The notes under the pieces: model-generated
What the model was told of the DNA's origin: nothing
Seen by the model: the letters and a program-made list of their open reading frames with translations, nothing else
Databases searched by the model: none
Assembly (NCBI GenBank): GCA_910585405.1
Contig: CAJUDO010000031.1
Coordinates: 1 to 33,756, forward strand
Reading direction: 5' to 3'
DNA length: 33,756 nt
Source of the DNA: an uncultured Peptococcaceae bacterium
Lineage (GTDB): Bacteria; Bacillota; Peptococcia; Peptococcales; Peptococcaceae
Shown: piece by piece, positions 23,779-33,448 of the stretch
Numbering within the stretch: the first letter of the stretch is position 1
Layout of the letters: each line of letters begins with the position of its first letter
Position numbers and translations under genes: made by a program

Positions 23779-24744
23779 TTGCAGCAGTTTGAAGATAGAA
23801 TTATTTTACAGGATATTGGACAGGCACAACAGATTGGTGGCTTAGCGGATGAAAATATTAGACTGATTGAAAAACGTACCGGCGCTTGTATTGTGGCGCG
23901 AGGACAGGAAATCCTGTTGGGCGGTTCAAAAGGGAGTGTAGCTGCTGCCAAATTGGTATTGGATTATCTGATAAAGCTGTCATACAAAAAGGAATTGACG
24001 CATAGCGATTTGCAGTATGCTTTGACATTAGGAAGCGATGATTCCCATGAAAAAATTGCCGATTGTTTAGGTGAGGTGATTCACAGCACCAATCGAGGCA
24101 AACAAATTCGTGCTAAAACTATTGGACAATACCGCTATGTGAAGGCAATTGAACAAAAGGATATCACTTTTGGGATCGGCCCTGCTGGGACAGGGAAAAC
24201 CTATTTGGCTGTGGTAATGGCCTTGAAAGCCTTGAAAAATAAACAAGTAGAACGGATTGTGTTGACAAGACCAGCAGTGGAGGCAGGGGAAAAGCTAGGA
24301 TTTCTACCAGGTGATTTGCAGGATAAGGTGGACCCTTATTTACGGCCGTTGTATGACGCGCTGTATGATGTGTTAGGACTGGATATGGCTCAAAAATATA
24401 TGGAGCGGCAAATTATAGAAATCGCGCCTCTGGCATATATGCGGGGGCGTACGTTAGATGATGCCTTTATCATTTTGGATGAAGCACAGAATACGACGCC
24501 GGAGCAGATGAAAATGTTTCTAACCCGTATAGGATTTGGCTCCAAGGCAGTTGTTACAGGTGATATTACCCAAGTTGATTTGCCAAAACACAGTCAGTCG
24601 GGACTACTGAGAGCGGAGGAGATTTTACAGGAAATTGACGAAATCAGTTTTCACCATTTAACGGCGCAGGATGTAGTGCGTCATCCGGTAGTGGCACGGA
24701 TTATTGCAGCTTATGAAAGGGCTGAAAGTCAACGAAAGGATTGA
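23779..24744 (+). CDS. phoH: PhoH-like ATPase (PhoL type)
   Basis: Cytoplasmic P-loop protein of about 321 residues, linked in many bacteria with YbeY in RNA processing and ribosome quality. A KH-like segment is at about residues 15-60 (GGLADENIRLIEKRTGACI), and the ATPase domain follows: Walker A GPAGTGKTYLAVV near 136-148, RPAVEAGEKLGFLPG, Walker B IILDEAQN and the sensor VTGDITQVDLP. TTG 23779 is the likely start, 10 nt after AAAGGAGG; a frame opening at 23749 has no ribosome site. Heads a tight operon with pgpH, ybeY and following genes (3-nt gap to pgpH). Confidence 0.92.
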   Translation: MQQFEDRIILQDIGQAQQIGGLADENIRLIEKRTGACIVARGQEILLGGSKGSVAAAKLVLDYLIKLSYKKELTHSDLQYALTLGSDDSHEKIADCLGEVIHSTNRGKQIRAKTIGQYRYVKAIEQKDITFGIGPAGTGKTYLAVVMALKALKNKQVERIVLTRPAVEAGEKLGFLPGDLQDKVDPYLRPLYDALYDVLGLDMAQKYMERQIIEIAPLAYMRGRTLDDAFIILDEAQNTTPEQMKMFLTRIGFGSKAVVTGDITQVDLPKHSQSGLLRAEEILQEIDEISFHHLTAQDVVRHPVVARIIAAYERAESQRKD

Positions 24745-24747
24745 AAT

Positions 24748-26892
24748 ATGGTTGATTTTAAAAAAGTTTATACGAGTATAGTTGATAAATATTTTCAGGA
24801 AAAAAGGCGCAGAATGGCAGTATGGACAGGACTGTTCTTTTTGATTTTCCTGCTGATCCTATCCAGCCATTTTGTGCCAGGACGTACTAATTGGGAAGTA
24901 GGAAGTGTATCCAGCCAGGATGTACAAGCTGACCGTTATTTGACTTTTGTAGATGAAGCCGGTACGTTGGCAAGGCAGCAGGAAGCACTGGCTACCTTTC
25001 AAGACGTCTATAAGATTGATTTAGAGAAATTTAACAGCATTACGATTGCAAGTGTTTCTGACTCTTTTAACCGTTTGGAAGAGATTGCAGCAGTCAATAA
25101 AGGCGATACTGATGTGACGACAGTAGATAAAATTGCGCAATTACATGATGTATTTGAATTTACTCTAGGACCTGATGAATGGGCAGCGTTGGCCAATCTT
25201 TCGGAAACTGAGATAAAATGGCTTTATGATAAGGGTATTGATTATGCCATTGATGTGATGAGCAAAGGGGTAGCACAGGAAGAACTGGAAAATGCCCGAG
25301 AAAAAATTATTCAATCGGTGCGTAATGACAGCTATATCACTGGTGCAGAAGAAAAATTTTTATTGGCGGTGCTGAATAAGGCTATTCTGTATCCCACTTA
25401 TGTATTGGATACAGAGGCTACTGCTGCCAAGCGAACGGAAGTTTTAGCGACTGTAGAGCCGGAAAAAATTGTTGTGCAAAAGGGAGAATTGGTTGTACGC
25501 AAAGGAGAAATCCTCACAGAGCGGCAAAGTAGCATTTTAAATCAGCTTGGCTACAGTCAATCGGTATCACCAGGTTTGGTTGTGTTGGGACTGGCATTAT
25601 TGATTGCAATTTTAATGGTGTTGGCACGTACCTTTGTACAATATACAACGCCAAAAGTTTACCAGAATGAAAAACAAATGGTACTTTTGATGCTGCTAAC
25701 CGCGGCGACGTTATTTTTATATGATTTGTTTTTAGCTTTATCCTTAAGTCCCGTTACAGAACGGGCGGCACAGGTAGGGTATCTAATTCCAGTATCTATG
25801 GGGACTATGCTCATTACCATCTTGTTGGATGTGCGGCTTGGTGTATTTATTGATTTGATATTGGCACTTTTTGTAGGGTTATATACAGAAAATTCCGCGT
25901 TTGCCATTGTTGCATTAATCGGCGGGTTAGCGGGCAGTATGGGAGTTGCTACTTTGGGGCAGCGTTCGGATATTTCCAGAGCAGCGTTTGGAATCAGCGG
26001 TATTAATGCCTGTACTGTCATTGCCTTGGGGATGATCATCAATCAGACGCCTGATGTGATTTGTTTTGGCGTATTGTTTGGCGTGTTCAACGGGCTTATT
26101 TCTTCAATTTTTACAATGGGGCTTTTGCCTTATCTGGAGAATATCTTTGGGATTACAACATCCATTAAATTGTTAGAATTAGCCAATCCCAATCAGCCCC
26201 TTTTAAAAAAATTGCTGACAGAAGCGCCAGGTACGTATCATCATTGTATTATGGTGGGCAATTTGGGAGAAGCTGCGGCAGAGGCCATTGGTGCCAATGG
26301 ATTGGAAGTGCGCTTAGGAGCCTATTATCACGATATCGGAAAGTTGAAGAGACCGTATTTTTTCTCAGAAAATCAGTTTTCGGGAAATAATCCTCACGAT
26401 AATATTACACCGCAGCTCAGCACATTGATTATCACTTCGCACGTGAAAGACGGTGTGGAAATGGCGAAAGCAGCCAAGCTGCCGCCAGTGATTATCCAAA
26501 TGATTGCGCAGCATCATGGGGACAGCTTGGTATCTTTTTTCTATTATAAGGCTAAGGAACAGGACCCTGAAGTAAAAGAACGAGATTTTCGCTATGAGCA
26601 GTCCAAACCGCAAACGAAAGAAGCAGCGATTCTGATGATGGCCGATACAGTAGAAGCGGCAGTGCGCTCTAAAAAGAACGCTACGCCAGGACAAATTGAG
26701 GGCTTTATTCGCACATTAATCAAAGGAAAACTCAATGATGGTCAGTTTGATGAATGCGAGTTGACATTCCGTGATTTGGACCAAATTGCGACAGCTTTTG
26801 CGCGAGTTATAAATGGTATTTACCATAAAAGAATTGAGTATCCGTCTCAGACTAGTATAGGGGTTTCCCATAAACAGGAGGGGAAAAAATAA
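24748..26892 (+). CDS. pgpH: 7TM-HD phosphohydrolase, c-di-AMP phosphodiesterase PgpH/YqfF family
   Basis: Membrane enzyme that hydrolyses cyclic di-AMP to pApA; 714 residues, the usual family length. Layout: short cytoplasmic start and helix at about 27-44, a large extracytoplasmic 7TMR-HDED domain to about 265, seven helices to about 480, then a cytoplasmic HD domain. Metal-binding residues are seen in TYHHCIMVGNLGEAAAEAIG and in AYYHDIGKL, followed later by QHHGDSLV and MMADTVEAAVR. It lies between phoH and ybeY, its conserved place in Bacillota. No odd features seen. Confidence 0.95.
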   Translation: MVDFKKVYTSIVDKYFQEKRRRMAVWTGLFFLIFLLILSSHFVPGRTNWEVGSVSSQDVQADRYLTFVDEAGTLARQQEALATFQDVYKIDLEKFNSITIASVSDSFNRLEEIAAVNKGDTDVTTVDKIAQLHDVFEFTLGPDEWAALANLSETEIKWLYDKGIDYAIDVMSKGVAQEELENAREKIIQSVRNDSYITGAEEKFLLAVLNKAILYPTYVLDTEATAAKRTEVLATVEPEKIVVQKGELVVRKGEILTERQSSILNQLGYSQSVSPGLVVLGLALLIAILMVLARTFVQYTTPKVYQNEKQMVLLMLLTAATLFLYDLFLALSLSPVTERAAQVGYLIPVSMGTMLITILLDVRLGVFIDLILALFVGLYTENSAFAIVALIGGLAGSMGVATLGQRSDISRAAFGISGINACTVIALGMIINQTPDVICFGVLFGVFNGLISSIFTMGLLPYLENIFGITTSIKLLELANPNQPLLKKLLTEAPGTYHHCIMVGNLGEAAAEAIGANGLEVRLGAYYHDIGKLKRPYFFSENQFSGNNPHDNITPQLSTLIITSHVKDGVEMAKAAKLPPVIIQMIAQHHGDSLVSFFYYKAKEQDPEVKERDFRYEQSKPQTKEAAILMMADTVEAAVRSKKNATPGQIEGFIRTLIKGKLNDGQFDECELTFRDLDQIATAFARVINGIYHKRIEYPSQTSIGVSHKQEGKK

Positions 26893-26893
26893 G

Positions 26894-27352
26894 ATGACAG
26901 TTATCATTACTAATGAACAGGATAAAGTAGAGATTGCCGCGGATTGGTCGCAGCAGATTAATGAGGTTGCTGCTATTTGCCTGCGGGAGGAGGAAATCCC
27001 GGAAAGAGCAGAGATTGATCTGCTTTTTGTGGACAATGAAGCAATTCGGGAATTGAATCGGGAATATCGAGATAAGGATAGCGCCACAGATGTGTTGTCT
27101 TTTCCTATGTATGAGGCAGATGAACCAATAGACGATGAAGCAGAAATTCTTTTCGGTGATATTGTAATCTCTTTAGAAAGGGCTCAGGAACAAGCAGCTG
27201 AATATGGACACAGCCTGAAAAGAGAAGTTATGTATTTATTAGTGCATGGGTTGCTTCATTTAGCAGGATATGACCATATGGGGGAAGAAGATAAAAAGCA
27301 GATGCGGGAAAAAGAAGAGAAATTACTTGCAAAAATCGGAGCGATTCGTTAG
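26894..27352 (+). CDS. ybeY: Endoribonuclease YbeY (16S rRNA maturation)
   Basis: Zinc-dependent single-strand endoribonuclease for 16S rRNA 3-prime end maturation and ribosome quality control; 152 residues, the normal size. The zinc signature HGLLHLAGYDHMGEED (H-x3-H-x5-H form) is at about 114-129, and DVLSFPMYEAD and GDIVISLERA lie at the expected places upstream. Starts one base after the pgpH stop with GAGGGG upstream. Confidence 0.96.
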   Translation: MTVIITNEQDKVEIAADWSQQINEVAAICLREEEIPERAEIDLLFVDNEAIRELNREYRDKDSATDVLSFPMYEADEPIDDEAEILFGDIVISLERAQEQAAEYGHSLKREVMYLLVHGLLHLAGYDHMGEEDKKQMREKEEKLLAKIGAIR

Positions 27353-27415
27353 AAAAAATAGCAGATGACAATCGCACCATGAGAAAAAATAATTATTTTT
27401 GGAGGTTGGTTTTAT

Positions 27416-28717
27416 TTGGATACAGATGGTAGTATAACGCAGTTGATCTTTTTAGCAGTTCTAATTTTTCTGTCGGCACTCTTTTCTTCAGCGGAGACTG
27501 CATTTTTATCAACGAATAAAATTCGTTTGCGCAATCTGCAGGAAGAAGGAGAGAAAAAGGCGGATTTGGTTTTGTTTATGCTGGATAACCAGAACAAGCT
27601 GATTTCAGCCTTATTGGTAGGAAACAATATTGTGAACATCGGGTCATCTGCATTAGCCACAAAAATGGCCACAGAGGCATTTGGCAATGCCGGTGTGGGA
27701 ATTGCAACGGGTATTATGACGCTTTTGGTATTGGTGTTTGGGGAAGTGATTCCAAAAAATTTGGCTGCAGCCCATGCAGAAACCTGGGCTATGTTTATTG
27801 CACCTTTTATTCGTTTGGTAAGTTTTGTGCTGACGCCAGTTGTCTTTTTGCTGACAAAGCTCTCTGATTTTGTTGTGCATTTCAGCAAATCAGACGACGA
27901 GGAAGACCCGACAATCACAGAGGATGAATTCAAAATTTTGGTGAATGTGGGTCAAGAGGAAGGTGTTCTGGACGAATCAGAATCGGAAATGATCAACAGT
28001 ATTTTTGAATTTGATGAGACTGTAGTAAAAGCCATTATGGTACCTCGTATTGATATTGTGGCGGTGGACGTGGAGGATTCTATCAATGAAGCGCTGCGCA
28101 TTATTGTAGATGGCGGACATTCTCGGATTCCTGCTTATGAAGAAAGTATTGATAATATTGTGGGAATTCTCTATGCGAAGGATATCTTTGCCCATTTAGA
28201 TGCTGATTTTGATACGATGAAAGTGAAGGAACTGCTGCGTCCTGCTTATTATATTCCTGAAACAAAAAAAGTTAGCGATTTGTTGAATGAACTGCGCCTG
28301 AAAAAAGTTCACATGGCCATAATTTTGGATGAATACGGTGGTACCAATGGTTTGGTGACCATTGAAGACCTCATTGAAGAAATCATCGGCGATATTCAGG
28401 ATGAATATGACGTGGAGGATGATCTGATCGTGATGCACGGGGAGGATCATTTGGTAGCTGATGCCCGTGCGCCCATAGGCGATGTGGAGGATGCCTTTGA
28501 TGTGGAGCTGGATGAAGAAATTTTAGAGGACAGTGAAGCGGATACCATCGGCGGTTTGGCATTTGAACATTTAGGCGGGATTCCTGCAGTTGGTGATGAA
28601 GTGACAGTGGGTCGATTCCTGATTCGTATTGTGGATGTAAGCGGAAGACGGATTTCCAAAGTGGAAATTTTGTTATTACCGCCAGAAGAAGAGGAGACAG
28701 AGGAAGATGACGAGTAA
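27416..28717 (+). CDS. CorC/HlyC-family membrane protein with CBS pair
   Basis: Membrane protein of 433 residues often called hemolysin-related; family members are linked to Mg/Co transport or resistance. Order: DUF21/CNNM-like membrane domain with helices to about 145 (ALFSSAETAFLSTNKIRLRNL near the start, GEVIPKNLAAAHAE near 110), CBS pair at about 205-330 (VPRIDIVAVDVEDS and ILDEYGGTNGLVTIEDLIEE), and CorC_HlyC domain to about 425. It ends with an acidic tail EEEETEEDDE. TTG start 27416 with GGAGG upstream. It occupies the site where some Bacillota carry a diacylglycerol kinase between ybeY and cdd. Its stop lies inside the cdd start region (11-bp overlap). Confidence 0.9.
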   Translation: MDTDGSITQLIFLAVLIFLSALFSSAETAFLSTNKIRLRNLQEEGEKKADLVLFMLDNQNKLISALLVGNNIVNIGSSALATKMATEAFGNAGVGIATGIMTLLVLVFGEVIPKNLAAAHAETWAMFIAPFIRLVSFVLTPVVFLLTKLSDFVVHFSKSDDEEDPTITEDEFKILVNVGQEEGVLDESESEMINSIFEFDETVVKAIMVPRIDIVAVDVEDSINEALRIIVDGGHSRIPAYEESIDNIVGILYAKDIFAHLDADFDTMKVKELLRPAYYIPETKKVSDLLNELRLKKVHMAIILDEYGGTNGLVTIEDLIEEIIGDIQDEYDVEDDLIVMHGEDHLVADARAPIGDVEDAFDVELDEEILEDSEADTIGGLAFEHLGGIPAVGDEVTVGRFLIRIVDVSGRRISKVEILLLPPEEEETEEDDE

Positions 28718-29153
28718 CTGCGCAGATTTGCAGTCTTGGGCGAGTTTGATTGCAGCAGCGTGGCAAGTACGGGAATATGCTTATGCGCCATATTCTGGAT
28801 TTGCTGTGGGAGCTGCAGTAGAAACGAAACATGGAAATATATACAGTGGCTGCAATGTTGAAAATATCAGCTATGGTTTGACCAACTGTGCTGAGCGTAC
28901 AGCGATGTTTCACGCCGTCGCTCATGGGGAAAAACAGATTGTACGCATGGTGGTTTGCGCAGATACGCCGGAGCCTGTGATGCCTTGTGGCGCCTGCCGA
29001 CAAGTTATGCAGGAACTGTGCCCTAACGTGGAAATTTTGTTGATAAATAAAGCTGGTCAAACACTGCAACCTACCATGCAGCAACTTTTGCCCAACGGGT
29101 TTCAGCAGTTTCCACAGCAGAAAAACAAATTAAAGGAGACGAAGCAAAAATGA
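28707..29153 (+). CDS. cdd: Cytidine deaminase
   Basis: Converts cytidine and deoxycytidine to the uridine forms for pyrimidine salvage. The 148-residue tetrameric-type enzyme has the catalytic block CNVENISYGLTNCAERTAMF (zinc Cys and catalytic Glu) and the zinc pair PCGACRQVMQE. YAPYSGFAVGAAVE near residues 24-37 is the substrate-binding start. The C-terminus after about 125 is longer and Gln/Lys-rich, which is mild. Overlaps the previous gene by 11 bp and era by 4 bp, so it is translationally coupled to both. Confidence 0.95.
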   Translation: MTSNCADLQSWASLIAAAWQVREYAYAPYSGFAVGAAVETKHGNIYSGCNVENISYGLTNCAERTAMFHAVAHGEKQIVRMVVCADTPEPVMPCGACRQVMQELCPNVEILLINKAGQTLQPTMQQLLPNGFQQFPQQKNKLKETKQK

Positions 29154-30046
29154 AAACGGGTTTTGTGGCGTTGGTTGGACGACCAAATGCCGGTAAGTCT
29201 ACGTTGCTCAATCAGATTTTAGACCGGAAAATTGCAATTGTATCTGACAAGGCACAGACGACACGGCATCGAATCACAGGAATACTGACCAATGAGATGG
29301 GGCAGATTGTGTTTATGGATACGCCGGGGATTCATAAGCCGCGGCATAAACTGGGTGAGCGCATGGTGGAAATCGCCCAGAGCTCGTTGTATGATGCGGA
29401 TGTAATTTATTATTTGGTAGATGTGACCAATGACTTTGGGGCAGGAGAACAATACATCTTGCAGCAGCTGCAAAAAACGCAAGCACCGGTATTTTTAATC
29501 TTGAATAAGATTGATCGTCTAGAAAAATCCGGTGTACTGGCTTTGATTGACCATTGGAGAAGCCGGATGGATTTTGCAGAAATCTTTCCTCTGTCAGCGA
29601 AAAAAGGCGATAATGTAGAACGCTTAGTGGAAACAACCTTCAGTTATTTAGAGGAAGGTCCTCAGTTTTATCCAGCTGATTCGGTGACTGACCAGCCAGA
29701 GGAAATCGTAATAGCAGAGCTGATTCGTGAGCAGATATTACTTGCGACACGGGATGAGGTTCCGCATAGTATTGCCGTGATTGTGGAGCAGATGAAACTG
29801 CAGGATGACGGGAAAATTTATGTTGGCGCTACCATTTATGTGGAAAAGGACAGTCAAAAAGGAATTATTATTGGTCGTGGAGGTATGATGCTGCGAAAAA
29901 TTGGCAGTAAGGCGCGCAGAGAGATAGAATACTTGTTAGGTGAAAAAGTATATCTGGATTTATGGGTGAAAGTGAACGAGGATTGGCGTAATAAGGAAAG
30001 TGCAATCAAGTCGTTCTATTTCGATGATGACAGCGACGAATTTTGA
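29150..30046 (+). CDS. era: GTPase Era
   Basis: Essential GTPase that binds the 3-prime end of 16S rRNA during 30S assembly; 298 residues. G1 is GRPNAGKST at residues 10-18, G2 lies at TTRHRITG, G3 is DTPG at about 62-65, and G4 is NKID near 122. The C-terminal KH domain has IIGRGGMMLRKIGSKAR, with its GxxG-type loop. Start ATG 29150 overlaps cdd by 4 bp. Functional tie with YbeY upstream: both serve 16S rRNA maturation. Confidence 0.97.
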   Translation: MKTGFVALVGRPNAGKSTLLNQILDRKIAIVSDKAQTTRHRITGILTNEMGQIVFMDTPGIHKPRHKLGERMVEIAQSSLYDADVIYYLVDVTNDFGAGEQYILQQLQKTQAPVFLILNKIDRLEKSGVLALIDHWRSRMDFAEIFPLSAKKGDNVERLVETTFSYLEEGPQFYPADSVTDQPEEIVIAELIREQILLATRDEVPHSIAVIVEQMKLQDDGKIYVGATIYVEKDSQKGIIIGRGGMMLRKIGSKARREIEYLLGEKVYLDLWVKVNEDWRNKESAIKSFYFDDDSDEF

Positions 30047-30054
30047 AAAAATTG

Positions 30055-30085
30055 ACAGAGGTTGCAATATATCTCTGTTTTTTTG
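30055..30085 (+). terminator. Hairpin with T-run after era
   Basis: ACAGAG (30055-30060) / CTCTGT (30073-30078), 12-nt loop, followed by TTTTTTG. Short stem, so probably partial termination. Confidence 0.6.
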
Positions 30086-30125
30086 TTTATTGTGGGCGAA
30101 ATGTGAAAAAAAGAAGGCAAGAACA

Positions 30126-30842
30126 ATGACTCGTAATAAAATGAGAGTGGGTAAAGAGCTGTCTGTTGTGGATGGGTTTTTAATTTTATTGAGCACATTT
30201 TTGTTCATGAATCTTATGGTCGGCAGAGGAATCCTTCCTGTAAAATTTTTTGCCGACAGACTTCCGGGAAGCAGCACTTCGGTGAATCTACTTTTGGTAC
30301 AGCAAGTGATACAGAGCCTGGTTATGGTTGGATTGATAGGATTCTTTCTGCGGCTGCGGGGCAGCTCCTTGGGGCAAATCGGATTGCGTCCTTTTCGGCA
30401 ATGGCGTTGGATTGGGTTATCTTTATTATTTGGAATTGTCACTTTTTTTGTGATGCTGTTGGTTACGGCCCTCTTGGTAAGGTTATTTCCCCAGTGGGCC
30501 AAACCGCAAACCATCACCGAATTGATTATGCAGGCGGAAACCAACTGGGAGTGGTTTGCAATCATCCTGACTGTTTGTGTGCTGGCGCCGTTCAGTGAAG
30601 AATTACTGTTTCGCGGTTATATCTATCACAGTCTGCATCAATACAAAACTATGGGATTCAGTATCATCATGACATCCTTATTATTTGGCTGTATGCATTA
30701 TGATTTGTTTCGCTTGTTGCCGCTGACCCTTGTGGGCATTTGCCTGAATTTGGTGTCAGTTCGTTCCGGGACCTTGTGGGGTTCTATCGTGATGCATGGA
30801 ACATGGAATTTTATGATGACTGTGTTGATGATGACAGGGTGA
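30126..30842 (+). CDS. CPBP-family intramembrane metalloprotease
   Basis: Membrane protein of 238 residues in the CAAX-protease/bacteriocin-processing (Abi) family. The conserved motifs are seen in order: APFSEELLFRGYIYH near 155-170 (EExxxR), GCMHYDLFRLLPLTLVG near 190-206, and MHGTWNF near the end. About six to seven hydrophobic segments. ATG 30126 is chosen with AGAAGG upstream; an earlier ATG at 30000 lies inside era and would add a stretch spanning the hairpin. Substrate is unknown; family members act in protein maturation, bacteriocin immunity or prenyl-protein processing. Confidence 0.85.
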   Translation: MTRNKMRVGKELSVVDGFLILLSTFLFMNLMVGRGILPVKFFADRLPGSSTSVNLLLVQQVIQSLVMVGLIGFFLRLRGSSLGQIGLRPFRQWRWIGLSLLFGIVTFFVMLLVTALLVRLFPQWAKPQTITELIMQAETNWEWFAIILTVCVLAPFSEELLFRGYIYHSLHQYKTMGFSIIMTSLLFGCMHYDLFRLLPLTLVGICLNLVSVRSGTLWGSIVMHGTWNFMMTVLMMTG

Positions 30843-30916
30843 TTTGAGAGAAGAATTGAGATTTATATGCAGAAGTTTGTTGCCGGTTAGAGATATTAGA
30901 ATTGGAGTGAATAAAT

Positions 30917-32239
30917 TTGAATGTAGGAGATCGGATACAAGTAACCATTACGGGAATTTCCCATCAAGGATATGGAATTGGTCGCTATGAAAACTTTGTG
31001 GTGTTTATACCTGGCGCCATGTTGGAAGAACAGGTCGAAGGGGAAATTATAGAATGTAAAAAAAGAATGGCTACAGCGCGCTTGGTGAAGATTATAGAAT
31101 CGGCAGCGCAGCGCATCGAGCCTCGGTGTGTGCAGAGCAGCCGCTGCGGCGGTTGTGAGCTGCAGCATTGCAATTATGCCTATCAGTTAGAAGCGAAGCG
31201 GAGAATTGTGCAGGACGCCCTTACACGTTTGGGACAGGTGGAGGTAACTGTAGAGCCTACATTGGGCATGGAAACCCCATGGCGGTATCGCAATAAGGGT
31301 ATTTTTCATGTGGATTACAGCGCTGGAACGGTGCGTCTGGGCTTTTATGAGTATGGCAGTCATCAGTTTGTGCCGGCAGCGGCTTGTCAACTTTTTAGTG
31401 AAACGGTAAACGGGCTAGTGGCGTTTTTGGAAGCGCAGATTCAAAACAGCGGAAGGGCCTATTATATCCAGAAGGTAATGATTCGCGAGAGTCGTTACAA
31501 TGGGGATTTGATGGTGGTACTAGTCACAAAAGATTCTGCCTGGCGCTTGCCCCAATTTGCCGAACAAGTATTGCAATATCCTCACGTGGTGTCAGTGTAT
31601 CATAATATCAATACCAATGAGAAGGTAATGCTGGGGCGTACCTTCCGTCTGCTGGCAGGACAGCCTACTATAGAAGACACTATCGGCATGCTGCATTTTC
31701 AAATTTCACCCCAGTCCTTCTTCCAGATTAATAATGGGCAGGCAGAGATGCTCTATCAAAAAGCCTTGGAGTTTGCCCAATTGACCGGTAAAGAGCAGGT
31801 GGCGGATGTATATTGCGGGATTGGCACCATTTCATTATTTTTAGCCCAGCAGGCGGGAGTGGTGATTGGCATCGAGTCGGTAACGCAAGCAGTGCAGGAC
31901 GCCAAAGAGAACGCCAAAACAAACAACATCACAAATTGCAAGTTTATAGCTGAAAAAGCAGAAAACTGGCTGCCAAAATGGGTGCAAAAAGGCAATCAAT
32001 TGGACATAGCTGTTGTAGATCCGCCGCGAAAAGGCTGTGAAACGTCAGTGCTGGATGCATTGGTTACCAGCGGTGTACAACGTATCGTGTATGTGTCCTG
32101 TAATCCTTCCACCTTAGCACGGGATGTGAAATATCTAGGCCAATACGGGTATCAGGTGCTGAAAGTGCAGCCGGTAGATTTATTTTGCCAGAGCTGGCAT
32201 GTCGAAAGTATCGTGTTGTTGACTAAAATGCCTAATTGA
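30917..32239 (+). CDS. rlmD: 23S rRNA (uracil-5-)-methyltransferase RlmD/RlmCD type
   Basis: SAM-dependent m5U methyltransferase of 440 residues. The N-terminal TRAM domain (residues 1-57) is followed by a Fe-S cluster signature CVQSSRCGGCELQHC near 74-88, with a fourth Cys likely in AACQLF near 155. The methyltransferase core has VADVYCGIGTISLFLA near 296-311, VVDPPRKGCE near 371 and the catalytic nucleophile in VYVSCNPSTLARD near 396. Starts TTG 30917 behind TGGAGTG. Gram-positive homologues (RlmCD) often modify two 23S positions, so the exact target is open; some homologues act on tRNA. Confidence 0.92.
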   Translation: MNVGDRIQVTITGISHQGYGIGRYENFVVFIPGAMLEEQVEGEIIECKKRMATARLVKIIESAAQRIEPRCVQSSRCGGCELQHCNYAYQLEAKRRIVQDALTRLGQVEVTVEPTLGMETPWRYRNKGIFHVDYSAGTVRLGFYEYGSHQFVPAAACQLFSETVNGLVAFLEAQIQNSGRAYYIQKVMIRESRYNGDLMVVLVTKDSAWRLPQFAEQVLQYPHVVSVYHNINTNEKVMLGRTFRLLAGQPTIEDTIGMLHFQISPQSFFQINNGQAEMLYQKALEFAQLTGKEQVADVYCGIGTISLFLAQQAGVVIGIESVTQAVQDAKENAKTNNITNCKFIAEKAENWLPKWVQKGNQLDIAVVDPPRKGCETSVLDALVTSGVQRIVYVSCNPSTLARDVKYLGQYGYQVLKVQPVDLFCQSWHVESIVLLTKMPN

Positions 32240-32260
32240 TAGTATGAAAATGCTTGAAAT

Positions 32261-32294
32261 ATAAGACTTTTTGCACTTTTGTAGTCTTATTTTG
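32261..32294 (+). terminator. Terminator after the methyltransferase gene
   Basis: ATAAGACT (32261-32268) / AGTCTTAT (32283-32290), 14-nt loop, then TTTT. It marks the end of the core block; the rest of the window is accessory. Confidence 0.75.
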
Positions 32295-32409
32295 GATAAG
32301 GAAAACGTCAGAGAATCTTTATCAAATCAAGGTGGTTTTAGTGGTGGACAGATAAAAATATTAAGAATACGTTGGATATATAAAAAATTTGAAATGGTGG
32401 TGAACGTAA

Positions 32410-33303
32410 ATGGCTTATGGGAAATCAATAGAATTATTCCTTGTAAATGGAACTGCAGATAGTTTGATTATTGCAGAGTTATCAAATTGGAATGGAAAAG
32501 CAATAAAGCTTCCTCGTATTGAGGTGCCTTCTTGTGATCGTGATGATATTGTCCAAGCCGGAGTATATTTTTTATTTTGCAAGGAAGATGATGGTTCTGA
32601 TTCAGTATATATCGGTGAGGCAGAAAATGTAAAAGAGAGATTGATGCAACACTTGAGAGATTATCAGTCTGAGAAAGAAAAATACTACTGGAATACGGTT
32701 GTTGTTTTCATTGGCAGGGATTTAAACAAAGCTCTCATAAGATATCTCGAAAACCGATTCGTTGAGATTGCAAGAAATTGTAAGAGGTACTTAGTACTTA
32801 CAAAGAACACCTACCGTAATACGGTTATGAAGGAATCACAAATAGCAGTAATGGAGGAGTTTATTGATAATGTTAAGATTCTGATCAATACACTAGGCTA
32901 TAAGGTTTTAGAACCTTTAGCTCAAAAGGATTCAGCAAGTATAACTGTTGATGATGAGATTTTATATATTACATCAGGCTCTGTGAATGCAACGGGTAAA
33001 GTTACAGCAGAAGGATTTGTTGTATTTGCTGGGGCTACGCTTAACGAAAAAACGTCTGTGAAGTCGTTGAGTGCTGGAATGCAAAAGCAAAGACAAAAGT
33101 TGTTTGATTCAGCTAAGGTTGAGAACTTGATTACAACTGAAGACATTTTGTTTTCAAGTTCATCGGCAGCTGCGGACTTTATTCTGGGATATAGTGTTAG
33201 TGGGCCTAAAATATGGAAGACAAAAGATGGTAGATCATTAAAGGAAATAGAAGAATCGGACACAAAGCTCTTGAATAGTCAAGTCAAATGCAACGAAATA
33301 TGA
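32410..33303 (+). CDS. GIY-YIG nuclease-like protein with DUF4357 domain
   Basis: Protein of 297 residues. The N-terminal region has a GIY-YIG-type fold: AGVYFLFCKED near 50 (the GIY part, here GVY), then SVYIGEAENVKERLMQHL near 65-82 (YIG with the conserved Arg in VKERL), and ALIRYLENRFVEIA with the catalytic-type Glu near 112-117. The C-terminal part (about 205-290) with GSVNATGKVTAEGFVVFAG and FSSSSAAADFILGYSVSG is the DUF4357 type. Such proteins occur in restriction and defence islands; a nuclease role is inferred. It starts ATG 32410 after GGTGGTGA and is followed by a broken DUF262 gene. Confidence 0.82.
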   Translation: MAYGKSIELFLVNGTADSLIIAELSNWNGKAIKLPRIEVPSCDRDDIVQAGVYFLFCKEDDGSDSVYIGEAENVKERLMQHLRDYQSEKEKYYWNTVVVFIGRDLNKALIRYLENRFVEIARNCKRYLVLTKNTYRNTVMKESQIAVMEEFIDNVKILINTLGYKVLEPLAQKDSASITVDDEILYITSGSVNATGKVTAEGFVVFAGATLNEKTSVKSLSAGMQKQRQKLFDSAKVENLITTEDILFSSSSAAADFILGYSVSGPKIWKTKDGRSLKEIEESDTKLLNSQVKCNEI

Positions 33304-33448
33304 GAATCGGATACCAGGTGCAATAAAAATAGGGTCATGCTGGGCGATTCCCGCAGGTGCAGAAAAGCCGGATGATAAAAGAATTAAAAACGGAAAATAC
33401 GTAAAGTAAAAATAAGATGCAGAGCGTGACAAAACTATTAAAGTGTAG

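Noticed and set aside
32271..32462. Short reading frame before the GIY-YIG gene
   Set aside because: It begins inside the terminator hairpin and overlaps the real gene in another frame.
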